From assembly GCF_900156315.1 (NCBI RefSeq), contig NZ_FTNI01000005.1, positions 1-64,000 of the forward strand: 64,000 bases of DNA, written 5' to 3'. The notes beneath the pieces are model-generated. The model was not told where the DNA came from. It saw only the letters and a list, made by a program, of their open reading frames with translations, and did not search any database. Both the position numbers and the translations under genes were made by a program. Below are positions 52,928 through 60,658 of this stretch, one piece after another. The number at the start of each line of letters is the position of its first letter. Within the stretch, counting starts at the first letter, position 1. This stretch comes from Microbispora rosea (GTDB lineage Bacteria; Actinomycetota; Actinomycetes; Streptosporangiales; Streptosporangiaceae).

Positions 52928-54463
52928 CTACCGCATGCCCGCGGAGGTGCGTGCGGCGGCTGCGGAGCGCGCGGTGGTGCGGTTGTCCGGACCCGGCAGG
53001 TCGCGGCTGAAGGCGTAGACGGCCGCGGCGGTGGCGATCGCGCCGGTGTTCAGCGCGAGAGCCTTGTCGCTGATGTTGGCGAGGGTGTCGCAGGCCTGGT
53101 GGTAGCACGAGTCGTACGCCACCCCGGCGGTGCCGCCGAACATCGCCTGCTCCTCGGGCGTCTTGACGCCCTCGGCGCCGGTGAACGTCCCGCCGGACGG
53201 AATCCCGGCGTCGATGAAGGGCCCGTAGTCCGACCGTCCGTCGAAGTCGGTGCCGTTGTGACGCTGACGGAGGGTGTCGAAGTACTTCTCGAAGAGCTTC
53301 TCGATCTCGCCGGATCCCTCGGGGCCGGGGCCCGCGCCGGTGGCGTCGGAGTCGTCGCCGTCGTAGATCTTCAGGGCGTAGTTCGGAGAGGCGACCATGT
53401 CGAAGTTCAGATACAGCTTGATCTTCGCCAGGTCGGCGGGGGACAGGCTCGCGACGTAGTGCTCGGCGCCGAGCAGGCCCAGCTCCTCCGCGCTCCAGAA
53501 GGAGAAGCGCAGCCTGTTCCTCGTCGGGATCTTGCCGAGCGCGGTGGCGACCTCAAGGATCGCGGCGCTGCCCGAGCCGTTGTCGTTGATGCCGGGCCCG
53601 GCCGGCACGCTGTCCAGGTGCGCCCCGAGCTGCACCACCCTGTTCGCGTCGCCCCACCGGGAGTCGGCGATGACGTTGTGGGTCGTGCGGATCTCGCTGG
53701 TGGTGTCGGTCTTCACGCGCACCGTGGTTCCGGCGGCGGACAGTTCCTGGCCGGCCGCGAAGCTCACGCCCACGGCGGGGATGTGCACGGTGGGCTCGCC
53801 CAGCGTGCCCTGCAGGGTCTCGGTGCGCCCGGGCTGGCCCTCGTTCATGATGATCACCGCGGACGCGCCCGCGGCCTGCGCGTTCTCCGCCTTCACCTGG
53901 AAGTTGCAGGTGCCGCGCTGCACCAGCGCGACGGCGCCCGCGGGGAAGCCGGCGAAGTCGGCGGCCTCGCAGCCGGAGGTCGACGAGTTGGGCGTGGGCC
54001 CGGGAGGCAGCACGAGGTCCACGTTCGTGACGGCTCCCGTGACGTCTCCCGACCCGGAGTAGGTCATCGTGGCGAAGTCGCCGACGCTGCTGCCGTCCGG
54101 CGGCGTGGGCGCGTACGTCTTGGGAGAGGGCGCCGTCCGCTGCAGGACCGCGGTGGAGTTCTCCTGGAAGAACGGGAACTCGAACTCCTGCACGGTCACC
54201 GTGTAGCCGGCCTTCTTCAGCACGCCTGCGACGTAGTCGCGCGAGGCCGCGAAGCCGGGAGTGCCGGCGGCGCGCGTGCCGCCGTTGGCGTTCGCGATGT
54301 CCTGCAGCTTGCGCAGGTGCTTCTTCACCGCCGACGCGACCACCGTCTGCGCGATGGCGGCCGGGTCGGGATCGGCGTTCGCCGGCGCGGCCGGCAGGAG
54401 GGGAAGCACGAGGGCGGACGCCGCGGTGACGACGGCGGCGCGCATGCCGGGCGAGGCGCGCAT
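52928..54463 (-). CDS. Secreted M28 aminopeptidase with PA domain
   Basis: A 511-residue exported protease starting at ATG 54463 (AAAGGAG seven bases upstream). Signal peptide cleavage is near APANA. A protease-associated (PA) insert spans CNFQVKAENAQAAGASAVIIMNEG. Metal ligands of the two-zinc M28 site are present: GAHLDSV (His-x-Asp), PGINDNGSGSA (Asp), SAEELGLLG (base Glu and ligand Glu), LNFDMVAS (Asp) and CYHQACD (His). The enzyme resembles the Streptomyces griseus aminopeptidase and should remove N-terminal residues from peptides outside the cell. A C-terminal Ala/Arg-rich tail follows. Confidence 0.93.
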   Translation of the reverse strand: MRASPGMRAAVVTAASALVLPLLPAAPANADPDPAAIAQTVVASAVKKHLRKLQDIANANGGTRAAGTPGFAASRDYVAGVLKKAGYTVTVQEFEFPFFQENSTAVLQRTAPSPKTYAPTPPDGSSVGDFATMTYSGSGDVTGAVTNVDLVLPPGPTPNSSTSGCEAADFAGFPAGAVALVQRGTCNFQVKAENAQAAGASAVIIMNEGQPGRTETLQGTLGEPTVHIPAVGVSFAAGQELSAAGTTVRVKTDTTSEIRTTHNVIADSRWGDANRVVQLGAHLDSVPAGPGINDNGSGSAAILEVATALGKIPTRNRLRFSFWSAEELGLLGAEHYVASLSPADLAKIKLYLNFDMVASPNYALKIYDGDDSDATGAGPGPEGSGEIEKLFEKYFDTLRQRHNGTDFDGRSDYGPFIDAGIPSGGTFTGAEGVKTPEEQAMFGGTAGVAYDSCYHQACDTLANISDKALALNTGAIATAAAVYAFSRDLPGPDNRTTARSAAAARTSAGMR

Positions 54464-54608
54464 TGGGCTCTCCTTTGGGACCAATGGACAGTGATCGGGA
54501 ACCTAACCGGGTTTGACAGATCCGGAAAGACCCTGTTTTCTCACCCGCCGGGATATTGCGCGGGCGCGCCCCGCTCTAGTCAGAGGTCCGCTCGAAGGTC
54601 CGCGGAGG

Positions 54609-55469
54609 TCAGCGCTCGCTCGCCCAGTCGAGCAGCGTCTCGGCGGTGTCCCAACGGCGGTTGGCCACGTTCTCGCCGAGGATGATCCCGATCAGCCGGT
54701 GACCGCCCCGGTCGGCGGCGAACGCCAGGCAGAACCCGGCGGCGTTCGTGGAGCCGGTCTTCACGCCGATCGCGCCCGGCAGCCCGAGCATGTGGTTGGT
54801 GTTGTACCAGTCGTACCGGCCGTCCTCGGTCGAGTGCTCGCTGGTCGAGGTGACCTTCTTGAAGACCGGGTTCCGCAGCGCGATCTCCGCGAGCCTGGCC
54901 TGGTCGCGTGCCGTGGAGTAGCCGTCGCCGCGGGACGTCGGGAGCCCGTCGGCGTTCACGTACAGGGTGTCCTTCAATCCGAGCTGGCGTGCGGTGGCGT
55001 TCATCTTGTCCACGAAGCCGGGCACGCCGGGGCCGTACACGCGGGCCAGGGCGTGCGCCGCGTCCGCGCCCGAGGGGAGCAGCAGGGCATACAGCAGCTC
55101 GCGGACCGGCAGGGTGTCGCCGGGCTCGAGATCGGCCGTCGTGCCGTCGTTGTCCCAGGCGTACTCGAGGTCCTCACGCTTGACCGTGACCTCGTCGTCG
55201 AGCTTCGCGTCCCGCAGCACGACGTATGCGGTCATGATCTTGGTCAGGCTGGCGACCGGCAGGCGCTTGCCCGCGTTCTTGTCCAGCAGGTCCTGCCCGG
55301 TCGTGGCGTCCCACAGATAGACGGCCCGCCCGTGCACCTGCGGCGCGGAAGGGGCCTGCGCCAGGCCGGGAGAGGCCAGGGCGGGCGAGGCGACGACCGG
55401 CGCCCCCACTCCCGTAGCCAGGGCAAAGGCGGCCATGGAGACACCAAGAGAAAGCTTCCGAGCGAACAT
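54609..55469 (-). CDS. D-alanyl-D-alanine carboxypeptidase (S11, DacA-like)
   Basis: A 286-residue exported penicillin-binding protein. A signal peptide (SLGVSMAAFALATGVGAPVVA) is followed by the catalytic tetrad VASLTKIMTAY (Ser-x2-Lys), the second motif LLPSGADAAHALA (Ser-Gly-Ala-Asp in place of the common Ser-Gly-Asn, a variant seen in actinomycete homologues), and the third motif IGVKTGSTNAAGFC (Lys-Thr-Gly). It should trim the terminal D-Ala of wall peptides. It lacks the C-terminal membrane anchor of many DacA proteins, so it is probably soluble or loosely held. It is 145 bases downstream of the M28 gene's start, with its own upstream region of 220 bp. Confidence 0.93.
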   Translation of the reverse strand: MFARKLSLGVSMAAFALATGVGAPVVASPALASPGLAQAPSAPQVHGRAVYLWDATTGQDLLDKNAGKRLPVASLTKIMTAYVVLRDAKLDDEVTVKREDLEYAWDNDGTTADLEPGDTLPVRELLYALLLPSGADAAHALARVYGPGVPGFVDKMNATARQLGLKDTLYVNADGLPTSRGDGYSTARDQARLAEIALRNPVFKKVTSTSEHSTEDGRYDWYNTNHMLGLPGAIGVKTGSTNAAGFCLAFAADRGGHRLIGIILGENVANRRWDTAETLLDWASER

Positions 55470-55689
55470 GCGAATCAGCGTGCCATGGCTATTCGGGCTT
55501 TTAAGGCTAAAGTTCGCAAAATATCAGTAAAGGGGCGAAACGCATGTGACTCACGGGGTTTCAGGTGGCTTCTCGGATAATTCGCGACTTGCCCCGCAAA
55601 GGCCGGTAGCGGATACGTATTCCTGCCGATGCGCGGGAGGGCGGCAGGTATCTAGCGTCGGGGACGCCGACGAGACCCCGAGGTGAGCC

Positions 55690-56973
55690 ATGCGCGTGCT
55701 GACCGCGTTCCTGACCGCGTTCCTGCCCGTGTCCCTGTCCGCCCTTCTGACGACCTCCGCCCTCACCGTCCCGGCCACCGCCGCAGAGGCCGCGACCAAG
55801 CCCCCGCCGTCCCCCGTCGACGTCGTCTACCAGCGGGCCCACTTCGGCCCCGGCGTCCGGGAGGGCGTGAAGGCGGGCAACACCCTGTCCTTCGCCGCGC
55901 CCGTGGGCACGATCTCCTACACCGACGCACTCGGCACCAAGACCTGGGAGTACGCCCGGTGGACCGGCCGTGAGCAGCAGGTCGGGTTCGCCGCCACCGA
56001 GCTGGTCGCCTCCTGGAACGCCGACGTGCCCGCCGGCAGCTGGCTGCAGGTCGAGATGCGGGGCCGCCACGCCGCCGGGCAGACGAAGTGGTACGTGCTC
56101 GGCCGCTGGGCGTACGGCGACGAGGACATCCGCCGCACGTCGCTGTCCGGGCAGCGGGACGCCGACGGCACCGTCTCGGTCGACACGTTCGTGGCCGCGG
56201 CGGGCAAGGCGATCACCGCCTACCAGCTGCGCGTCACGCTCTACCGCGCGCCGGGCTCGGCCGTGCAGCCGGTCGTGCGCACGCTCGGCGCGATGGCCTC
56301 CGCGGTGCCCGACCGGGCGACCGTGCCGGTCAGCCCCGGCGGCGTCGCCTGGGGCGTCGAGCTTCCGGTGCCCCGCCGCTCGCAGAACGTCCACGAGGGC
56401 CACTACCCCGAGTGGGACGGCGGGGGAGAGGCGTGGTGCAGCCCGACCTCGACCACCATGGTCCTCGGCTACTGGGGGAAGTGGCCCAGCAAGCAGGACA
56501 CCTCCTGGGTGGACCCCTCCGACCCCGACCCCGAGGTCGACTACGCCGCCAGGTACACCTACGACTACGCGTACGAGGGGGCGGGCAACTGGCCGTTCAA
56601 CGCGGCCTACGCCGGACGGTACGGGCTTGAGGGGTTCGTCACCCGGCTCCGCTCGCTGACCGAGATGGAGCGGCTGATCCGGGCCGGGATCCCCGTCGTC
56701 ACCTCGCAGTCGTTCAAGGCCGAGGAGCTGCCCGGTGCCGGATACAGCACCAACGGCCACCTCATGGTCATCGTCGGCTTCACCGCCAACGGTGACGTGA
56801 TCGCCAACGATCCCGCCTCGCCGGATGACGACGCGGTGCGCCACGTCTACCCGCGGGCCAACTTCGAGAACGTCTGGCTGCGCAGCACCGGCAGCGGCGG
56901 GATCGTGTACGTCATCCACCCGAAGAACCACCCCCTGCCGCCCACCACTCCGGGACTCCCGGCGAACTGGTAG
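55690..56973 (+). CDS. Secreted C39-like (Peptidase_C39_2) cysteine peptidase
   Basis: A 427-residue exported protein with a signal peptide ending near TAAEA. An N-terminal beta-rich domain (about residues 40-205) precedes a papain-like C39 domain. The Cys is in GGGEAWCSPTSTTMVLGYW, the His in YSTNGHLMVIVGFT and the Asp/Asn in VIANDPASPDDD, so the Cys-His-Asn/Asp set looks intact. The family cleaves peptides after double-Gly-like sites in some members, but many secreted ones have unknown substrates. A hairpin terminator follows 9 bases past the stop. Confidence 0.88.
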   Translation: MRVLTAFLTAFLPVSLSALLTTSALTVPATAAEAATKPPPSPVDVVYQRAHFGPGVREGVKAGNTLSFAAPVGTISYTDALGTKTWEYARWTGREQQVGFAATELVASWNADVPAGSWLQVEMRGRHAAGQTKWYVLGRWAYGDEDIRRTSLSGQRDADGTVSVDTFVAAAGKAITAYQLRVTLYRAPGSAVQPVVRTLGAMASAVPDRATVPVSPGGVAWGVELPVPRRSQNVHEGHYPEWDGGGEAWCSPTSTTMVLGYWGKWPSKQDTSWVDPSDPDPEVDYAARYTYDYAYEGAGNWPFNAAYAGRYGLEGFVTRLRSLTEMERLIRAGIPVVTSQSFKAEELPGAGYSTNGHLMVIVGFTANGDVIANDPASPDDDAVRHVYPRANFENVWLRSTGSGGIVYVIHPKNHPLPPTTPGLPANW

Positions 56974-56981
56974 AGATCTCC

Positions 56982-57014
56982 CCGGGTCCCGCGGCGTACG
57001 ACCGCGGGGCCCGG
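56982..57014 (+). terminator. Hairpin terminator after the C39-like peptidase gene
   Basis: CCGGGTCCCGCGG (56982-56994) pairs with CCGCGGGGCCCGG (57002-57014) around a 7-nt loop, with one wobble in a 13-bp stem. Confidence 0.8.
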
Positions 57015-57026
57015 CCCTTCTGTAGT

Positions 57027-57060
57027 GAGTCAGGCCTATAGTCAGTCAGGTGACTGACTC
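57027..57060 (+). promoter_or_regulatory. Promoter/operator of the leaderless TetR gene
   Basis: TATAGT (57037-57042) is a near-consensus -10 lying only 7 bases before the GTG start codon (57050), so transcription should begin at or within a base or two of the codon and the mRNA would be leaderless. GAGTCAG (57027-57033) mirrors CTGACTC (57054-57060), and CAGTCA/TGACTG (57043-57056) forms a second symmetrical site over the start. This suits binding of the TetR protein to its own promoter. Confidence 0.65.
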
Positions 57061-57637
57061 GACGAGTGCCCGGGTGAGGGCCGCGAGCGCCAAGCGGCAG
57101 CGGCTCATGGCCGCGGCCGCGCAGGTGGTGCACCAGCAGGGCGCGGAGCGCACCACCATCGCCGACATCGCCCGCGCCGCCGACGTTCCGGTCGGCAACG
57201 TGTACTACTACTTCAAGACCAAGGACGAGCTCGTCGCCGCGGCGCTGGCCGAGCACTCCCGCCACCTGCGGGATCTCACCGAACGGCTGGAGCGGCTGCC
57301 GGACCCCCGGGAGCGGCTCAAGGGCCTCGTGGAGACCTGGGTCGGGCAGCGGGACCTCGCGGCCCGGTACGGCTGCCCGACCGGCACACTCGCCGCCGAG
57401 CTGGACAAACGTGACGAGGGTGGCCTGGACGCGGAGGCGGGCAAGGTCATCCGGCTGCTGCTCGAATGGGCCGAGCAGCAGTTCCGCGAGCTCGGCCTGC
57501 CGGAGCCCGACGGCCTCGCGCTGACCCTTGTGGGCGCCTACCAGGGGATGTCGCTGCTGGCGAACGCCCTGCGCGACCCCCAGATCATGACGCGCGAGGG
57601 AGCCCGGCTGATCGGCTGGCTCGACTCACTCGTCTGA
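57050..57637 (+). CDS. TetR-family regulator, probably from a leaderless mRNA
   Basis: A 195-residue TetR protein. The HTH is RQRLMAAAAQVVHQQGAERTTIADIARAADVPVGNVYYYFKTKDELVAAAL (about residues 15-65). The C-terminal part has GCPTGTLAAELDKRDEGGLDAEAGKVIRLLLEWAEQQFRELG and LTLVGAYQGMSLLANALRDP, a common ligand-domain type that often senses quinone-like or electrophilic compounds. The GTG at 57050 is preceded by no ribosome site but by a -10 at leaderless distance. Its end overlaps the convergent membrane hydrolase gene by 12 bp. Its site sequence resembles that around the promoter at 8572. Confidence 0.92.
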   Translation: MTDSTSARVRAASAKRQRLMAAAAQVVHQQGAERTTIADIARAADVPVGNVYYYFKTKDELVAAALAEHSRHLRDLTERLERLPDPRERLKGLVETWVGQRDLAARYGCPTGTLAAELDKRDEGGLDAEAGKVIRLLLEWAEQQFRELGLPEPDGLALTLVGAYQGMSLLANALRDPQIMTREGARLIGWLDSLV

Positions 57638-59308
57638 GCCGGACGCGTGCTTCACGAGCAGCGTGGTCAGCGCCGCGGTCCGCGCGTCGTCCCACCCGTC
57701 CGGCGGGGCGATCCGCGCCCACGCCGCGATCACCTCGCCGTCGTAGTCGTGGCCGTGCCCCGGCGGCGCGTCGAGGGAGAAGACCAGGTCGGCGGTGATC
57801 TGCCAGAACGTCACGAACGGATACCACCGGATCCAGGGCAGCACGTCGTCGCCGCGCCGCTCCTCCAGCCAGTCGGGACGGGAGAGGACGAGCCGGGGCG
57901 CCCACCACACGATCGGGTCGGAGGGATGCTGGAGGTAGACGACCCGCGGCGCGTTCCAGGGTGAATCGGGCGCGTCCAGGTCGGAGGGGCGGTTGGCGAA
58001 GCGCACGGTCTCGCCGTTCCGGTAGACGGGCAGCGCCTCCCTGCTGCCCGGGTCGCGGCCGTCGACGAGCCGCCGCCACAGCGCGCTGCTGTCCGGCGGC
58101 CCGACGAACAGCGCGCCGTCGGTGCGCTCACGCAGGTCCCGGTCGCCGCCGAACGCCGACTCCGCGCCGAACGCACCCAGGCTCTCCCCGAAGACCAGCA
58201 GCTTGGGCCGGTGCCCGGCGGGCAGCGCCGACCAGCGGGCGTACACCTGGTCGAACAGCTCGCGCCCGGCCGCCCTGGCGCGTTCGCGGTCCACCAGGAA
58301 CGACAGCCAGCTCGGCAGATAGGAGTACTGCATGGAGACCAGCGCGGTGTCTCCGCCGTACATGAACTCCAGGGCGGCGGCCGCCTGCGGGTCCACCCAG
58401 CCGGTGCCGGTCGTCGTGATCACGCAGAGCACCTTGCGGCCGAACGCGCCGGTCCGCTCCAGTTCCCGTACGGCCAGGGCGGCCCTCTGGCGTGTGGTCG
58501 CGGCGGAGTCGAGCCCCGCGTAGACCCGGATCGGAGAGACGGCGGGCCGCCCCGCGAAGCCGCTCAGCTCGCCTGCCGTCGGCGCGTGCGCGACGAACGC
58601 GCGGCCCTCCAAGCCGAGGGACGCCCAGGAGGCCAGCGAGGAGGGGCTGCCCGACAGCGTGGCGGCCGTCGGCGGGGTGATGCCGGGCGAGGTCTCGGTG
58701 TTGATCGCGGCGAAGCTGTGGTCGGCCCCCTTGAGCAGGGCCTCGGTGAGGATCCCGTCGGTCAGGAAGACGGCCAGCACGCCCACCCCGAGCCCCGCGG
58801 CGAACTGCGCGGCCGTCGCGGGGAACCACCGTCCGAGGAGGCGGCCCAGCGCCCGCGCCGCGATCCGCAGCGTCCGGGCGGCGGCCAGCAGGGCGAGGAA
58901 CAGGGCCGCCGCGATCAGCGGGACGCCGAGATAGTTGAGCCGCTCCGGCGGGTTCATCCCCATCAGCGCGTAGATGTCCCGCTGCGCGCGTACACCCAGG
59001 ACCAGCGAGGCCGCGCCGAGACCGCAGCCGAACGTCGCGACCAGCCGCCGGACCCGCCGTCTTCCCTTACGCTTCCATGCCGCGCGCCACTTCGCCGGGA
59101 GCCGGGCCGCGGCCGGGCGCACAAGTGCGCCGGCGAGCACTCCCACCAGATAGCCGGTGGCGGTGAGCACCCCGGCGATGATCCCCTGCAGCGTCCAAGG
59201 CCGGGGCAGCAGCGACGGCGTGAGAGACAGGGAGAAGAAAGCGGCGGCGAGGACCATTCCGGCCGTGCCCAGCGGCGCGTTGAGACGCAGCCGCTGTCTT
59301 TCCCCCAT
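57626..59308 (-). CDS. Membrane alpha/beta-hydrolase (Abhydrolase_9 type)
   Basis: A 560-residue protein, start taken at ATG 59308 (GGGGA upstream); ATG 59368 would add 20 residues. The N-terminal 190 residues carry about four membrane helices (FFSLSLTPSLLPRPWTLQGIIAGVL, YLGVPLIAAALFLALLAAA and others), the Abhydrolase_9_N pattern. The catalytic half is extracytoplasmic or cytoplasmic alpha/beta-hydrolase with nucleophile elbow LLVFGESLGAFGAESAFGG and a distal YLQHPSDPIVWW region that can supply the Asp. It is widespread in actinobacteria with unknown substrate, perhaps a cell-envelope lipid. It overlaps the TetR gene tail to tail by 12 bp. Confidence 0.85.
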   Translation of the reverse strand: MGERQRLRLNAPLGTAGMVLAAAFFSLSLTPSLLPRPWTLQGIIAGVLTATGYLVGVLAGALVRPAAARLPAKWRAAWKRKGRRRVRRLVATFGCGLGAASLVLGVRAQRDIYALMGMNPPERLNYLGVPLIAAALFLALLAAARTLRIAARALGRLLGRWFPATAAQFAAGLGVGVLAVFLTDGILTEALLKGADHSFAAINTETSPGITPPTAATLSGSPSSLASWASLGLEGRAFVAHAPTAGELSGFAGRPAVSPIRVYAGLDSAATTRQRAALAVRELERTGAFGRKVLCVITTTGTGWVDPQAAAALEFMYGGDTALVSMQYSYLPSWLSFLVDRERARAAGRELFDQVYARWSALPAGHRPKLLVFGESLGAFGAESAFGGDRDLRERTDGALFVGPPDSSALWRRLVDGRDPGSREALPVYRNGETVRFANRPSDLDAPDSPWNAPRVVYLQHPSDPIVWWAPRLVLSRPDWLEERRGDDVLPWIRWYPFVTFWQITADLVFSLDAPPGHGHDYDGEVIAAWARIAPPDGWDDARTAALTTLLVKHASGSDE

Positions 59309-59402
59309 CAGGTCCCCGATCCATGCAGCGTCCGATGGCCTACGGAGCAGGCAGGCTATCAAGGTCACGAACGGGTCACGCCGCGGGTGGGGGACGTCCC
59401 GG

Positions 59403-59568
59403 TCACACCCCCGCCCAAGGCCGCCTCGGTCCCCAGCGCGGGAGCAGGGCCCTGGCGATGGCGACCTGCGCGGGGTCGAGCCCGACGACCTCGGTCAGCA
59501 GATCGAAGCGGCGCAGCACCGCGCGGGAGCGGGTCGATGGCGAGTCACGGTTCCCGTTCGGCGCTCAT
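59403..59568 (-). pseudogene. Remnant of an aminoglycoside-phosphotransferase-like gene
   Basis: On the minus strand the piece reads MSAEREP, then a TGA exactly where the family has Trp, then LAIDP. This is the APH(6)/streptomycin-phosphotransferase motif 'EREPWLAIDP'. After a frame change and an evident deletion, the C-terminal helix motif RAVLRRFDLLTEVVGLDPAQVAIARALLPRWG appears and ends at a stop (59403-59405). The N-lobe and catalytic loop are absent. This is a decayed fragment, not a gene. The rest of the 59309-59744 interval shows no other coding signal. Confidence 0.55.
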
Positions 59569-59744
59569 TGACTCTCCTGCGCAGTCAACCGTGGGTGAAC
59601 GAAGGAGAGCCGGGGAGGAGCCCGATCATCGGGCAGGATCGGACAGAAGGCAGCAGGACGGGCTGTCTCTTCGTCCTCTTCTCAGGGGTGTGATGCGTTG
59701 CTACATTCCGAGCAAGAATCAATTTCAGTTTTTGGGGAGGTGCG

Positions 59745-60635
59745 ATGACCGCTCTCCGTGCCGAGCGGGAGGCGACGGCGCCCGCTCGACGAGAGCCGCC
59801 GCCGTCGATGGTCGAACGGATGACGCTCATCATGGACGCGTTCCCCGGTCGCGCCACCCGTCTCACGCTCGAGGATGTGGTGCGCTGCACCCACCTCCCA
59901 CGCTCGACGGCTCATCGCATCCTCGACCAGCTCGTACGGCTGAACTGGCTGGACCACACGCCGTTCGGCTACAGCCTGGGCAGGCGGGCGCTCCGGCTCG
60001 GCGGCCGGGACGGCAGCCACGACGAGATCCGGGAGGCCGCCGCGCCGCTGCTCCACAACCTGCAGATCAGGACCGGGATGGTCGTCCACCTCGCCGTGCT
60101 CGACGGCGCCGAGGTGTTCTACCTCGACAAGGTCGGCGGCCGGTTCGCCCTGTCGGTGCCGTCCCGTGTCGGCGGCCGGGCTCCGGCCCACTGCACCGCG
60201 CTCGGCAAGGCGATCCTCGCCTGGCTGGAGCCCGAGCAGGTCGAGGCGCTCATCGACGGGCACATCAGCCGTCTGACCAGCCGGACCATCGGCGACATCG
60301 GCACGTTGCACCAGGAGCTCAACCGCATCCGGCGGCGCCGCGGTCTCGCCTTCGAGCGGGGGGAGTGCTTCCCCCACATCTCCTGCGTCGCCGCGGCCGT
60401 TCGCGGCCACGAAGGGCCGGTGGCCGGCATCTCCCTGGTGGGCGACGCCCGCACGGCGCTGGAGAAGATGGCCCCGCTCGTGGTCGACGCCGCGCGGCAG
60501 GTCTCGCTCGCCCTCTTCCCCGACCTGGATTCCCAGCGCAGATCCCGGGCCGTCCACCGCGCGCCGGACCGCACCTGGTCCCCGGGAACCATGAACCCCC
60601 TGCTGGCCGTCGGCCAGAACGGCGACTGGCTCTGA
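59745..60635 (+). CDS. IclR-family transcriptional regulator
   Basis: A 296-residue IclR protein with GGGGAGG ideally spaced before the ATG. The N-terminal winged helix contains SMVERMTLIMDAFPGRATRLTLEDVVRCTHLPRSTAHRILDQLVRLNWLDHTPFGYSLG. The effector domain has DGAEVFYLDKVGG, RVGGRAPAHCTALGKAILAWL (the family signature), and RGLAFERGECFPHISCVAAAVRGHEGPVAGISLVG. IclR proteins bind metabolites such as aromatic acids or glyoxylate and control a nearby catabolic operon. None is adjacent inside the window; the flavin reductase cut by the right window end could belong to a regulated oxygenase system. Confidence 0.93.
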   Translation: MTALRAEREATAPARREPPPSMVERMTLIMDAFPGRATRLTLEDVVRCTHLPRSTAHRILDQLVRLNWLDHTPFGYSLGRRALRLGGRDGSHDEIREAAAPLLHNLQIRTGMVVHLAVLDGAEVFYLDKVGGRFALSVPSRVGGRAPAHCTALGKAILAWLEPEQVEALIDGHISRLTSRTIGDIGTLHQELNRIRRRRGLAFERGECFPHISCVAAAVRGHEGPVAGISLVGDARTALEKMAPLVVDAARQVSLALFPDLDSQRRSRAVHRAPDRTWSPGTMNPLLAVGQNGDWL

Positions 60636-60658
60636 GGGCACATTCGACCTGAACACGA

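Noticed and set aside
55038-55076. Loss of function in the D-Ala-D-Ala carboxypeptidase because its second motif is SGAD rather than SGN.
   Set aside because: This variant is common in actinomycete S11 enzymes, and the Ser-x2-Lys and Lys-Thr-Gly motifs are intact.
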